This document shows, in pieces, positions 1 to 14,203 of a DNA stretch of 64,000 bases. The notes beneath the pieces are model-generated. The model made no database searches. It had not been told where the DNA came from and saw nothing but the letters and a program-made list of their open reading frames with translations. The DNA is from Marchantia polymorpha subsp. ruderalis. Its lineage: Eukaryota > Streptophyta > Marchantiopsida > Marchantiales > Marchantiaceae. The number at the start of each line of letters is the position of its first letter. Position 1 is the first letter of the stretch. A program made the translations under genes and the position numbers. The stretch is taken from contig AP031351.1 in assembly GCA_037833965.1 (NCBI GenBank), forward strand, positions 21,464,501 through 21,528,500, read 5' to 3'.

Positions 1-3000
1 GTCACCAACAGAAATTCACCATCACGAGTGCAAGTGCGCTCGGCCCTTTCCTTTAACTTCTGTCCCGCTAAGTATAGCGACCCCGCGACCTTGGGAGCCC
101 CGATCCGCCCCTCCGCAGCCTTAATGACATCTATGCTTTGCCACCAACACGTGGATTATCTCCAGTCCAGCTACAGAGCTCTGGAATTCGGATAGCCTGC
201 CAATCCCCCACAGCCACGCCACCATCGCATTCTGTCCATCTCCCATCTCCTCATCTCATCGTCCGTCCCTCCGTCAGGTCCCGTCAGTTTCCTTCTGCGA
301 GCTCCTTGAATTTCAAATCTACCCACGGGGCGCTCCTTTTTCTCGCGATAAGAAAGTGAAAACAGAATTCATGTCCCTCTCATCCCTCCCCCCTCCCCCC
401 TCCCTGCTCAGTCTACTGTCCTGTCCTGTACTGGGCCTCCGTTCGGTGGACTCGTCCCACTGGATACACATTGTCCACCACTAAGGTAGTCCCAACATAT
501 ATTTATATTTATTTTATATATATATAACACCAGTGCTATACGCCTTGTAGTAACTACCTTGCACTGTTCTGTAATATCAGATGTCGGAGAGCTCGGTTTC
601 ACATCGTCTCGACCCCTTTGCTCAACGTTTGAAATGAACCTCAAGAGAACGCGGCGTCGAGACAATCGAGCTTATGGTAGGTAGTGTACGACTGTAGTTT
701 TTATTCACTCAACCAGTCCCGTACAAGAGGTTCAATGGTGACAATACGAAAACTTTTTATTGCATTCATAAGTGGTGACGATTCAATTACATGGACATGT
801 TCCCGTTCAAAAAAACGTAGAATCTGCCAATCTTAATTAAAAACTTTTTTTTCTCTTGAGCCTTTAGGATCTTAAGAAGAGTCAGTAGATTTTCCAACGA
901 ATTTTTCTATGGACGCATAGAATGTTTTATGATAGTTTCACGATTATAGGAGGTAAAAGTCTTCGAAGAATAACTCGTATGGGTTTAAAGATGTGTTTTG
1001 GAACCCCCTATTGAATGGAAGACCAGAAATATTTTCAGTGGGAATAAAACGTTGAGGATCTAATCCCGGCGATGAGAATCGTAAGAAATGAGATTAGAGA
1101 AATAAGGATGTACGAAAACCATTTCCATCATCAATATCCAGTATCCAATCGTATCTATATGTGCACACAAAAATAATAATTTTTTAAGCACTTAATTATA
1201 TAAGATCATAAATACATATGTGGCGCTCATGAAAAAATATGTGGTACCTTTCCATGTTACATATGTATTTTTTATAATCTTTTAAGAACAAATTTTATAT
1301 ACAAAACACTAGTAGATATAATTCTATATGAGAACAAGATATTTTCATCTCCATACATAGAACACGAGTTAGTACAGCTTACACGAGAACGATACATAAG
1401 TATTGTTCTCATATAGACTATCTGCGTAATACAGGAGCAGCTAGTTCACATTGTGATGGTCTTTGGGCTCGCCCCATGAATCCCGTTAGATTTCATGCAT
1501 GTACGGACTTATCCGGTCTTCCAAATTTTTGCTTGATTCCCAATTAATTTGTAATTATATACATTCTATGTGGACATGCGCCTAATAGATCACCGCCGTA
1601 CATACTTTTATATGCATCGGTTTTGGACACCTATAGCCACGACGTTATATCGCGTCAGGCTTTCTGATCTTTCCATAAGTAGCGTGTACGTTCTCATTCA
1701 TCTACATAGTTAGTTCTATCCCGAGGCCACTCTCAATCTCCCTGGAGAAGAGAATGTATTTCTATGCGAGACTTTAATGACGACCCCATAATACAGGAAA
1801 AAGTAAGGAAAGATGTAAACCGTACAGGGAAGTAAAACCCAACGGGTAACATGGAGCTAGCCCTACGAGACCTTTAATGACCACACATGCTCTCACTCCA
1901 ACTAAGTAAAGGGATCACATTGCTTATCATCATGCTGTCAGAGTCGCAATAGGTGTATGAATATGATGGGAGTGTGGACAATACATTAAAATAAATACTG
2001 CGGGTTTTACCGTGAACATATACATATGAGAACACGGAGAATACAACTTCGAGGGAAAGGCTCCAGGTACAGTAGCCCTCTTTTCTAGAGATCTATCGAT
2101 TCACAGCTACCTTACAGAAGGAAATGAAAAAAAAATGTTCGTGATGTTCAAATGTCGAGTACACATGTTAAGGGCGAGATAGCAGGAGGCGTTATATCCC
2201 TTCGTATCGACACCAGATATGGGGTTTCATAATGGATCCAAAATATAATCGACGTGATTTACGTTGGGACTTGCTGGTTTCCCATGAAGTAGGACCATGA
2301 TGAACTTTATAGTATTTCCGTATATGGTTATACTTAAGTTCGATGGCCCTAAAGCCATTGCAAGGCGCTAAAGCTGCTACGCTGGAGTACCCCATTTAGT
2401 GCTCAACGTTGGATATGCTCTTGAACTAGTGATCGATATTGCCTTAGTTTCCGATGAGCAGATTGGAACTTCTTGCTTTCGAGTCTGTGCATATATGCAA
2501 ATTACCTAATTATTCGAAGCAGCCTGTAACTTCCAAGTGCAGATTTACCTGAAGAAACTATCTCTGATGAAAACAAGTTGGAAGTACCAAGTTGTATGGT
2601 GACCTTCAACAGAGATGTTTCTGTTGAGACACAACATGGTATCAACATCCATTATAAATATACCGACACCGGCATGGATATACTTGGCCCTTTCAGGATA
2701 GAATGAATGTGTATATTGTCGAAAGATAAAAATTGCAAATGTTTGTCATAAGCAGTAACCCAGTTTGCAATAGACCTCTACAATAGCAATAGCAATAATT
2801 TACTTGAATCTTCCCTGTCAACAACTTGGTTTTGACCACTGTTTATGTGTAGCATCATAACATATAATCATAATAGCTCCTCCTATACGTGGAAACCAAT
2901 ATATAATAGTACCGAACGTGTTAGATATGCAAAGAGTAAGACGTCTCCAGATATGCAATTAGATATTTTTATGTTTCATAAGGTTTGGTATGAAGAGGGT

Positions 3001-6000
3001 CACAAAATTATTATTACTTTGTGATCATGCATCTAATTAGAAAGCTTAAGCTTGATAGTGTTTTAAACGTACTGATGAACATCCACATTAATAGGCCTTG
3101 AGTAAGGGTCAATAGACAAGGTCCCAAAACATATAAAATTGAATAGACATCAGATTTTTGTCTCTCTAGTTTTGAAAGTATGGATACATACTTTTGAGAG
3201 AGTTCTATACATTCTTGAGAGAGCTCTCTAAAGCATATCACTGTGGGAGGTGGGCTAACACAACATTAATTTTGTGTATAGCTTACTATGTGATTTCTAC
3301 CATTTATCAGTATACATGACTATCTGATGCAATCCATGAAAGAGCAATCCGCAGTACTCAGATGCTCATATTAGAAGCCGACCATTTGGTTCAGACATTT
3401 TCTATACAGCAAGAAAAATCTTCATTGTCATGCTATGATGGTCTAGCCTAATATTTCTCCTCTGGTTTCATGTATTCAAGGCTTGATGGGATCTTCCCAT
3501 CCATTTTTTATTCATCTCATTGGATGATTGATAATCTAGAGGGTTGCGAATATTTTCCAAACATTGTTTTATCAAAGTATCGAAAATTTGTGGTTGTACT
3601 TTTTTTTCCCTCTATAGATATGAGAGAGTCCATTGCTGTTTGTTTAAATCAACATACCTGCTTTTTATGCAACTTCAAGCTCTGTATAGCCATCACCAAA
3701 GTAAAAAATAAGTACAACTTTGGATGATAACATCATGGTATGGTTACTTAGCAAATAGAGTTAGTTATAATGCTCAAATCTTCCAATTTTTTTAATGGTC
3801 ACGTAAAACATAGATATTTCTTCAATATATATGATTATGACCTCACTAGTGTTACCAAAACTAAAACTAAAATAGAGTATCAATGATGTAATTCGGCATG
3901 TTAATCAATGTTAATCAATTATGAACGGATGTACCACCGTACATAATTGACATGAAACACCATAATATCAAAAAGGTCGAGTTACAAGTTTTGTCAAGGA
4001 TTCGAATGGCACACTTGGTGCCACCGAAACGGATGCACACTGCAGTGCTTTCACAACGCTTTACCAGCGTCACATGTTTTGAGAAAGACATGCGGATCGC
4101 ACCCAACTGCCACAAAGTTCCATCATTCGGTCAATATGGCTGCTTTGATTCTGCGAATTGTGGGCAAAACATCTTTCTCGCCTGATGTCAGAATGGAAGA
4201 CAATTCATAGCTTGAGAAGAAAGATACTGCTATAGAGCCCAAGTTTGTGAGAGACATCTGGTGCGGCTCAACAAAGAAAACGATTAAGAAGAAGGCGCAA
4301 TAGTAGTCTAACATGGAAAAGCGAATAAAATGAGGAAATTGTAGACGTGCATTGTAAATTGACAGCTTTCTTCGTGCTCAAGCTACGTTCAGCATTTTCG
4401 TCGCGGGCAGTTCAATGACTCGGGTGAAACACGGCGCGGCAGACCAGGCTTGTCCTCATACCTCAGGGTCAAAACCTCGTCGAACTTTCGTCCAATGCCT
4501 GGCAAGTTGCCACAGAAACGACGCATCCACGTTGTCGTGCATCTGGACCGGAGTCACGGGAACCCAAGGGCTTGTAAAAGGGCATTCTGAAAAGTACAGA
4601 AAGAGAGAAGAAAAGAGAATCTCTGCAGGTATGGTCACCAACAAACTGCAGTCCACTGTAATCTCATTTATTCGATTCAATGGGTGAAAGGGAATTAAGC
4701 TTCAACCATATTTCTAACTCCTTTCTTAGGGTTTATGGCTAATGAAACCAGTGCTAACGGTTTTCCGTGGAAGGAGGAGTTGGAAAACATTAGGTGCCTG
4801 ATCCTTGGTCCATGGGCTGGAAGTGGGCCTCTACCTGTAAAGGTGAGAGAGCTGAGAGGTGGCTAAAGTATGTAGAGCACAGTCTCTCACTCTCTCGCTT
4901 TCCCAACTGTGAATAAACATGTCATGCTAGCCGAGGCCGAAACCATTCTACAATGCTGTACATTGTTCGCATCCCGAAGTTACCCGTCTGCCTCTGTCCC
5001 TCGGTCAAGATGAGAGTTTCTGTCTCGAGGCCTCGATGTCGTAGTGTTGAACAGGAAGTGAACACTGGAGAGTCACTGTTTCTCGGACCTTCGTGACATC
5101 TTCTTCAATGTAGAAGGCGTGGAAGCTTTTTGGAATGTGCATCGTCTCAGTATACAGCGATTTTGCAGCTGAGGATATAATGTGAAATGACTCTGTCACG
5201 GAGGAGTCAAAACAAGAGAGATCGTCAACACCAATTATCAACATATGTACCGGCTATGTTCCCATCTTTTCAATGACATGGTACAAGCTGATGCGTCGAA
5301 GCTGTTTGCAAGACTCTTCAATTTTGAATTAATCCTAATTCCATCTTTGAAGAGAGAAATCAGTACAATTCAGCTCTCAATGCAGATAACTGAACAAAGA
5401 ATGAAGGTAATGCATTGGAGCATGATTATGTATAATCATGAAGTTCATTCCTTCATATGCAAGCAAAGATTGGAGTAGGATGGCAGCGGGGACGAAGGAC
5501 TGAGAAGAGAGGTCTGATCAAGTATATCAAATAAGCCGGGCATTGGAGGTGAGTCCTACTCACAACAAATACAAACGAAAATTAGTTCTGATTAGTTGTA
5601 TAAAATCGTCCAAAGCATAACTGCCCAGGGTCTGTGTTTATTTCATGATCACCATATCCCGATGATGGGAACATTTGAATTCAGAGCAATATAATTAGAT
5701 TTAGCATCAAGTACAAACCCTCTCATTGATACATTTTACAACAAGATTCTGCTTCATGCGTTGGAGATATATGCTCCTGCAGTGGATTTATATATAAACA
5801 TATATATTCATGTACATAAAGTTGATGTTCCCGAATCATTTACATCCAGAGAATGCAAGCAGCACTACTATCAGAACAATGTAATGGGCTGGGATGAGAA
5901 TGTGAGAGACTGGATGCGAGATACACAGTGAAAACATCAGTATTCAATTCAGGTTAGTGCTCATTTTTTATGCAGTTATAACACAACTCAAACATGAAGC

Positions 6001-6812
6001 ATCTTTTGGTGAAAGCTTCAGGTAACGATGCTCTACACAACCTAAGTAAAAACTAACCTTTTGGTGAATTTTCACCTACTATTTGAAAAGAAATTTCATA
6101 TTTGATCGTATGATTTTAAATTTTATCAATTTCTTCTTCAATATGTGTATGCTTTTAGAGTTTTTAGGTTACCATCACACATCTAGTTAGAACTTACTTC
6201 TTATCACTATGAGATATGTTAGCGGCTTCAACTCGATATGATATAAGGACTAGTTCCTGTTGTATGTACCCATCTGAATTGTACTATCAAACCTTGATGA
6301 TTCAAGCTATGATGGACTCTTACTATGTATCATTTCTCATACTTCGCAGTTTCTAGTTGGATGATTATAAACTAGAATTCAGACTTTAGCAGTAATTTTT
6401 CACTTGTTAATCATTCCCGATATTTCTCTTGTGATCATGTGCTGCGTTCATCTCCATGAATTTTGGTTTTTTATCGATGAAATGTAACCGATCACTGATG
6501 AGATGATAAACATCTCTTATTAAAATGTGATGTATGCTACATGCGGTGAATGGTAGATTTTTTTCATTCCAATGTCTACAGTCACATACATTAATCAATC
6601 ATTAGGTATGAAACGGTTGACATGTAAGAAGATATTACAAATGAAGATTACAATGTGTTATACAGTTTCAAGAGAAATCATGTGGTTAAATTTGGTGCGG
6701 TTTGAGTCGGATATTTAGAGTATCAACTACTCAGTGAGGTAAATTTGAGAGTACTTAACAAATTTCCTTTTTGATTTGCCTCAGCTTAATATTTTCATCT
6801 TGTTGAAAAGAA
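1..6812. other. No supportable gene; leader-like and AT-rich DNA
   Basis: The first 660 bases are GC- and pyrimidine-rich, with a run of C-rich CCCTCC units near 385-410 and an AT-dinucleotide stretch near 500-527. This looks like the leader or promoter side of a gene outside the window. From 700 to about 4350 the sequence is AT-rich and full of stops in all frames. Positions 4370-4690 are somewhat richer in GC and could be an untranslated leader of the lyase gene downstream, but no splice links are demonstrable. A 43-codon reading frame at 4736-4867 has a usable ATG, but I recognise no family in it. Confidence 0.5.
1323..1417. repeat. 15-bp perfect inverted repeat with 65-base spacer
   Basis: The arm at 1323-1337 is the exact reverse complement of 1403-1417. 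The core word ATATGAGAACA recurs in part near 2024-2034. It lies in gene-free AT-rich DNA and may be the remains of a small foldback element. Confidence 0.5.
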
Positions 6813-9800
6813 ATGAACTCTTCCAATCAAGTAATGATGGATGAAAATCCCTGGCCGGATGTACGGTACTACGATCAAGGGAATAAGGTAAATTATGGCT
6901 ACTTACCTGATTCTGTCTATTACATTTGCGAACATGTATTTTATTAGGAAAGAAAATATTAAACTTGTTATTGTGGAATATAAATGGAATTATGGTACTT
7001 TTTTATGCATCGTACTAGAAACTTAAATCCGCTAGGACGAGAATACTCATGGTTAGGAGCTTTGTCAATTTCTCACTGACATGTGAAAATTTTTCACATG
7101 GTAAGAATTCAGCGTAGTTGATTGTTTGATGAATCCTCTGCATTCAACCTTATATTTGATTTGAAATTTGTGTTTTCTATCAACTTGTATCGTAGATTAT
7201 ATTGGACAATTGCATTCTCCAAGTCACTCTTTCCAAGCCCGGAGGAATTGTCACATGCATTCGATATGGAGGATTGGATAACTTATTAGAGATTCACAAC
7301 AAGGAAATTAATCGAGGGTATGTATTTCATTTCCCCATCCATATATTGTCAGCATAGTAAATCTTTTCTATCTATTCTAGTCAGCTTATCATGAGGTTTT
7401 CTAAGCTGTCCCGACTCCGTATCCCAGGAACATTGTTGTGTTTGTCAAGATTATAGAAACTTCAGTTCATTCAGTACAGATTACTGGCGTAATCTGTACT
7501 GTATGGAGAGAAATGGATGTATTTTGTCTCACCAAAACATGTTGTGTATGTAGGTACTGGGATTTGAATTGGAGTGAACCAGATGGTAAAGACAACTTTG
7601 ATGTGTAAGTATTGAAGATGTGTTGTGGATAAAATGTTCCCTACCCTGAAAATTAATTTGCTTTGAAGAATGGTGTATTAACAATCAGATAGATAACGTC
7701 AGTACTTAAGTTACAAGGTGAGAAATATGTAAAAAGAGGAATCTGCATATTCAATCCAATATGTGCTTGCAGTTTTATCAAGAATATGTTTGTATGATAG
7801 CTGTACCTGAACATCATTATCAATTTTATTCTCTATCTATGTTGTTCAATGTACTTCATATCTAAGCCTTGGAGTGCTACAATCGGAGGAAAGCATTCCT
7901 TTGTTTAAGTAGCATAACCTCTTTAGCTTCTTTGATACCGTATGTACTCATTCGTTGACATGGTGCAGGCCAACTGGAACTGAGTTTCAAATAATACATG
8001 CCGATCGTGATAAAATCGAGGTTTCTTTTGTTCGACCTTATGATCCTAACCATCATTGGCCCATGGTGCCCCTCAACATAGATAAAAGGTAATTATAGAG
8101 TTTCCAATTCATTTGTCTTCTACCAGCTACCTTTTCTGCAGGTTTGAGGGCGAGTTTGGCTGTGGATATTACAATCTGTAAATTCAACCTATGATTCTCT
8201 TGGTCTGTCCATGTTGACATCTTCTATGCAAAAATTGCCATTTTGCTTGTTCATCTCAACAGAAATAGAGCATGTGTTTAATAGGTTGATTTGGAAATAT
8301 CACAACCTCTGATAAAGTTTTCGAGAAATATCTCATCAGGTTTGTCTTGCTTCGTGGACATTCGGGTTTCTACTCCTACGGCATATACGAGCGTCCCTAT
8401 GGATTTCCTGACTTCAATCTTAATCAAACTCGAATTACCTTTAAGCTTCGCAAAGACAGGTATTTCTCTATGTTTTGCGCATGAGCTTCCCATAGCCAAC
8501 ACATGATTTTATCTTGCAAAGGCTCCCTTCGAGTAGGATCGAGCATGATTCCATCACATTGGGCAAGCCTGTGGTTCTGGAGTATATTTTTATTTGAATG
8601 AGGAGACAGACGTGTGTTCGATAATACGGTCTGATAAGGACATTTGTGGGAAAGTTGTAGAGATCATTGTTCTGTGGTTTGTTTTGAACTTACCTTGGAG
8701 TTGATCACCGCAATTGGAGTACTGTTAGCGGATCTGTTTCAAGGTCCTTGCTGTCTGGGCTTGCCTGCAGATTTCATTATATGGCAATAGCTGACAACAA
8801 GCTCAGGCTTATGCCGTCACCTGATGATCTTTGTCACGATCGTTGCCAAGAGCTTGCTTATCCAGAAGCCGTACTTCTTACCAAACCTGTCAATATTGTT
8901 CTGCAAGGAGAGGTATATATGTACTCTCTTCACTTTTCTCCCTTTTCATTCTTTTGGAGGTTGTGACGCTTTCGGCTGTTGTAACAGTGTAGACACTCAA
9001 ACTCTGTAGATTGGCAAACTGGTAAGCTTACGAGGAATATTTGTAGTCTTTCTCTTAAAATTCACGAAAGTTTTCTTCTTGCTGTAGGTTGACGACAAAT
9101 ATCAGTACTCTTGCTCAAACAGGGAGAATAGAGTGCACGGGTGGATATCTACCGATCCATCGATTGGATTTTGGATCATCACACCCAGCTATGAGTTTAG
9201 GAATGGAGGTCCGACGAAACAGAATCTTACGTGCCACGTTGGTCCTACATGTCTCGCAGTAAGATAAACTAATATACTCTGGTGGCCTATTATTCTACCT
9301 GTTCTTCCTGGTGAGCAGTAGTTTTTGGACCAAATTACCGACTGCCCTTACCTTGTTGCAGATGTTTCACAGTGCACACTACGCTGGAATAGATCTCTGT
9401 CCTCAGTTCAAAAATCAAGAACCTTGGCAGAAGGTGTTTGGTCCAGTTTTCATATACCTCAACTCAGCACCTGTCGGAGCTGAGCCTCGCCACCTTTGGG
9501 ATGATGCACAACGTCAAGTAAATGTTCTCCTTATTTACCCATTATCCCCGTGGTTTAAGTCTCTAGATAGTTTACTCACAACTCTTTGGGTAAGTCGGTT
9601 CAGTGGATACTAGGTCGTCAATTCTTCATTGACAACATCATCTAACTTTTAATTCCTTCCTTCGAGCCTTCACCTTATTTATCTGGTTATCCACCGGAGG
9701 CCTACATACTAATCTGCAACAGATCTTTCTGAGAGGGTGTTTTGTTTATGCCCAGATGACGAAAGAAGTGAGCGCATGGCCGTATAGCTGGCCATCTTCT

Positions 9801-12800
9801 CCCGACTTTGCAAAGGCAGAAGAACGAGGTCAAATATCAGGCCGGCTTCTTGTTCTTGACAGGTGCATTGTGGAACAGATGTGGTTTATCTTAACTAGAT
9901 AGAAAGAACTCGTGAAAAGAATGTTATGAATTCGAAATAGGAAAGCCTCTGTTTCGAGAGCACTTGTTAGCGAGAGTTAGTGTTATGTAAAACCTGCTGT
10001 AAATTTCATGAAATAATTAGTGCAACCGAAGGAAACACAAAGGTTCAAAGAAGGGACTAAATCGGATGGATCTATCAAATCTTGCAGATATGCAATGCCA
10101 AATCTACATTCAGGTACATATGCGTTCTTGGGATTGGCAGCGCCGGGAGAGAAGGGATCTTGGCAAAGGGAAAGCAAGGTAGATGGTTCCTCTGATGCTG
10201 AAAGAGCGCTGCGGAAAACAGTTAATTCATCTCTAGAATGTGTACCTATGTTAAGTGGGACCTGACGTAGTTGAATGGTAATTTTATCGGTATTTAGAAC
10301 GTACTAGAAGATCTCATTTTGCGTTTGGTTGTCCACAGGGTTATCAGTTTTGGGCCCAAGCAGATTGCTACGGATACTTCTCAATTAAAAATGTCCGTGC
10401 CGGGGTTTATGATCTCTACGGATGGGTACCGGGAATACTTGGTGATTATAAAAGAGAAGGCAGTATTCACATCTCTCCAGGTTCAGTTTCAGTCTCACAT
10501 TTCTTTCTCCTCTATTATGTTCGCATTTTCGCGTGTGGTCAAAGCAGAAAACTCCTTGGTTTAGTCGAAGTTTGCCTCAGCATACATGCTTTGACATATC
10601 CGGGGGTAACTAGAAGCAGGTCTACGTTATTCCACTTTCCGGGAAAGAACGTGTTGGCCCTAAACATGATCAGCAACATCTCCACCTGAAGAGGTCTATA
10701 ACCTCTTGAGTTTTTCTCTCAACAGAAAATGTTAGTGATCTTATAAACGCTATAAGGTCAAATCTGGATTCATCAATGTCTTCGATGTTGATGGGAAACA
10801 TGGGCCTTTGTCCTCCGGTTATGTCTTATTCACATCTCTGATTCCTTGTTCTGTCGTAGGTGGTATTTTCTATTCCTTTGCTTCTTCCCTCCTCGCCTGC
10901 TCTCTCACTAGCTTCACTTGGGTTTTTCTCCATATATCTGAGTTGCAATAATTTTTTTCTTAACGTAGATCTCCCATTTAAATACAGGTGACATCATACC
11001 ACTCGATGATCTGGTTTACACGCCTCCAAGAGATGGACCCACAATTTGGGAAATCGGTATTCCTGATCGAACTGCCACCAAATTTTACGTCCCGGACCCA
11101 AATCCCAAATACATAAACAGGCTTTATGTGAATCATCCTGAAAAGTCAGTTACCTCTTCTTGCCTCTTTCATTGTCATTGTGGTGTTTGTAAGTTAGTGC
11201 AGAATATGCTCCGAGGGGTGATAGTGGGATGCTTGCCCATTGCGGCCTCTCCACCGCCAAGTCTTGCTTAGGACAAAGTCTAGTTGCGGAAGAAATGTAG
11301 ATATCAATCCGTTTTCACCAGTACTTAGGCGTCAATTTCTGTATCAGCTTCACATATTTGGCCATGTGGTGGCCTTAGGAGATCTAGGGTTTCAAACACC
11401 TCACTAAGATCATGTACTGAGTCTCCCTTCGTCAGTAGTGCCAACTAGCGAAGCAAGAATACTACAATAGGTAATTTGTGCTTGTACTCCAACGGTTCTG
11501 ACTCTACAGATGAGGGAAAGAACTCTACATATGCATTATTTAGCTCAGCACATATTCTGAACTTGCAGGAATGAATATCTTCTGACAAAGAAGAATTGGA
11601 ATCTCATAGAAGCTTGAGAACACGTATTTTTACAGTGACTCACATTCCTCGACCTCTTGGAGTAGTGTATCCTTGTCCTTCGGAATTTCGTTTCACTATG
11701 GACTCGCCTACACACATTCATATATAGTTTTTCTTCCCTGTAGGACATTTTTCCACTACGACGTCTATGTGCTCATCGATGACAAAAGACGATGGCTGCG
11801 TTCGCTATTTTACAGTGCTGATGCATGAAACAGGCGTTGGTTTTCTGTTGTCTGCAAAGTCAGTCATTCTCTGCATGCTGACTCTCGTCAAAGTTGGAAT
11901 TGCATGCCTAGACTATCTGGCCTCCTGACATACTACTTGACGATAGAGAATTGACGAGTTTTGTGAAATTGGAGCAGATATCGCCACTATGGCCTCTGGG
12001 CCAGGTACTCTGAGATCTATCCTTCAGAAGATCTAGTATTTACAGTCGGCAGAAGTGACTATAGAAGAGACTGGTTCTTTGCACATCTTTGCCGGTTAGT
12101 ACCAATACTTGTTCCAAATTCATCCTGCTTCAGATATCACAATCAATGTTAATTTGTAGAAGGGGCTCCTTGCTTGACGTCCACTTTATTGTCAAGTTGA
12201 GCCCCTCTCAAGAAAAATGCCACTAAAATTGACGGCAAAATGTATGTCAGATCTATAGCGTAGAAATCTCCTTCACCTCTGTTCCTATCTGAGGGAAGTA
12301 ACCAGGAGCCTGGGGATTTTCTTCTTGGCAGGATCGAGGCTGATGGAAGCTATCAACCAGCAACGTGGCAGATCAGATTTTTTCTTCCGCTCCATGAACA
12401 ATATCGTGGTATCTTCAAGCTCCGGATGGCCATTGCTGCATCGAACAACGCAGCAATCCAGGTGAGTGGAAGAAGCGACGTCTAGTATTATCTATCTCAG
12501 TAGTCCAATTCAGCTTAGTTCAACTATTACATTCTAGGGAGCTCTGTGTACTGGATGAAGACAAGGTAGATTGAAACATTTCTGCTCTCATCAAGGATAT
12601 CGAACTTTTATTGCAGGTCCGGGTGAATGATCCGAGTTCACCGAAACCTTTGTTTGATACGATGCAATTTGGCAAGGACAACGCCATCGCACGTCACGGT
12701 ATACATGGCTTGTACACTCTATTCAATATCGACATTCCTGCATCACTTATGAGAAGGGGAGACAACACTATATACCTCACTCAAAGGAAAGCTTCGGGTC

Positions 12801-12883
12801 CCTTTACAGGCGTTATGTATGATTACCTGCGACTAGAAGCTCCAACTCCGGAATTTTCACCTGTAACGCACAGTTTTTCCTGA
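6813..12883 (+). CDS. Rhamnogalacturonate lyase, PL4 family
   Basis: Fifteen exons join in frame to 655 residues, a normal length for plant rhamnogalacturonan lyases: 6813-6887, 7196-7317, 7554-7604, 7969-8088, 8340-8459, 8771-8912, 9088-9258, 9362-9517, 9756-9862, 10088-10178, 10339-10480, 10988-11144, 11978-12094, 12332-12461 and 12617-12883. The family cleaves the rhamnose-galacturonate backbone of pectin rhamnogalacturonan I by beta-elimination. The N-terminal beta-sandwich catalytic domain covers about residues 25-320. The Lys in GGPTKQNLT (about K254) and the His in SAHYAG (about H273) are the likely catalytic pair, by analogy with characterised PL4 enzymes. A fibronectin-III-like domain (about 345-430, GSWQRES) follows, then a carbohydrate-binding-like domain (about 450-640, containing FYVPDPNPKYIN and ARHGIHGLY). 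All introns are GT-AG. No signal peptide is visible at the chosen ATG, so an upstream coding exon could be missing. The family call is secure; the start is less so. Confidence 0.95.
7080..7100. repeat. Near-perfect hairpin, 10-bp arms, intron 1 of the lyase
   Basis: Positions 7080-7089 are the reverse complement of 7091-7100, with one base between them. It lies inside the first intron of the lyase gene. Confidence 0.6.
7472..7501. repeat. Perfect hairpin, 13-bp arms, 4-base loop, intron 2 of the lyase
   Basis: The arm CAGTACAGATTAC (7472-7484) is exactly complementary to 7489-7501, with loop TGGC. It lies within intron 2 of the lyase gene. It is too short for a microRNA precursor on its own. 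Confidence 0.7.
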
Positions 12884-14203
12884 AAATGAGTGCGGAATTA
12901 TACACGATGTACATCAAGGGTATCATGCTGCCTCCACACTGTATTGACCATGGCACTGGTCCTGTCACCGACAGTAGTGTGTTCAGATAGAGCCTTTCTG
13001 AAGGCCCATCTATATATGTCGTGCAATTCTTCAAATTATGTCACTGAAGATTTGTCAAAGAGGTTGTAATCGCCGCCTCAATCCTGTTTGATGGTAAGAT
13101 TCCCAGATCCAGACTAGCTCTGGTTAGATGAGGAGGTGGTATATTCTGCCTTTACTGTGGTCTTGAGTTGTTAGGCATCTGTGTAGATATACATTCATCA
13201 TTATTTACAAAAAAACAAAAAAAGGAAGAAAAAGCTTGTCTCTTCTTTCTCTTGTGACCTGAGACGGTGTAATCTTGCTGATGTTTACTCCATTCTGAAG
13301 GGTGTCTTCTGTAGTTCATTTATGTTGCATTGTTCAATCACACTACTTAATTTAAGATCTCAAGGACCATAATCTAGGCGAAGTTTTAAATATAGATGAT
13401 TTTTATGAATCTCATGTTGAGTCTCATGTGCTAGCTTAAAGGCCGTTCCTTCGATATTGGTCAACTAACAACATTAGTGGCAACTTATTTATCAGCACGC
13501 AGACTCACCGATATTGACATGAACCGGTTCCCGTTCACTACGGTAACCTACTGGGCTTGCCCTAAATTCTGCTTGCTGCACAGTGACCTTTTACAATCTC
13601 GTGTGGGCGGTCCACGATTTGACTGACATCATGTACTTCATCACTCACGTAATTGACGAAGTCCTTTCCACATACGGCAGCTTTCAGGATGTCTGATAAG
13701 AAGGAACGTTTATGCATGTTCTACACGGATCTTAAGGCTTAGGTCTACTATATGAGATGTTACTTTCTAAGGCAGGATCTCCAGTTTGGAATGGATCCAC
13801 ATTCGGATTCAGTACTTGTTTTCGACTTATTCTCTCTACTGTTCTGTCACTTATGGGCCAATCTGTAGAGACTCAGACCAGCAAATTGCCAACTAGAAAC
13901 GCCCACTTTCCTTTACAGTCCATTGATGTAGACAGATCATTGAACCTTAATTTACATGCCCTCCAAACTGAACAATGGCCAACCCTCCACTTGGAAGAGA
14001 GACCACCACTTGATTCCAAACAAAACAATCAATTGATTAATATAAAGTTCATGTCAGCTGAACTCATCTCAGCCGGGGTCAACACATCAGAAAACCATGA
14101 AATCTGGAGGCATCCTTGGGGTTTTGAAATGATTCTCGGTGGAGCTGAGCCGAGCTCAAATTATTCCTTACCGAGCTGAGACAAGGCCATTCCACATCCT
14201 GGG
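12884..14203. other. Lyase 3' flank and gene-free spacer
   Basis: The first few hundred bases are presumably the lyase 3' UTR, and an A-rich run lies near 13209-13235. A 140-codon open frame at 13757-14179 (+) has no recognisable domain, and I see no splice sites that would extend it. I treat this stretch as non-coding. Confidence 0.45.

Noticed and set aside
4736..4867. 43-codon frame beginning MANETSANG
   Set aside because: It has a usable ATG but no recognised family. Its possible donor at the AAG/GTGAGA site could not be joined to any exon.
13757..14179. 140-codon + strand frame downstream of the lyase
   Set aside because: It has no domain, no good start context and no splice sites extending it.
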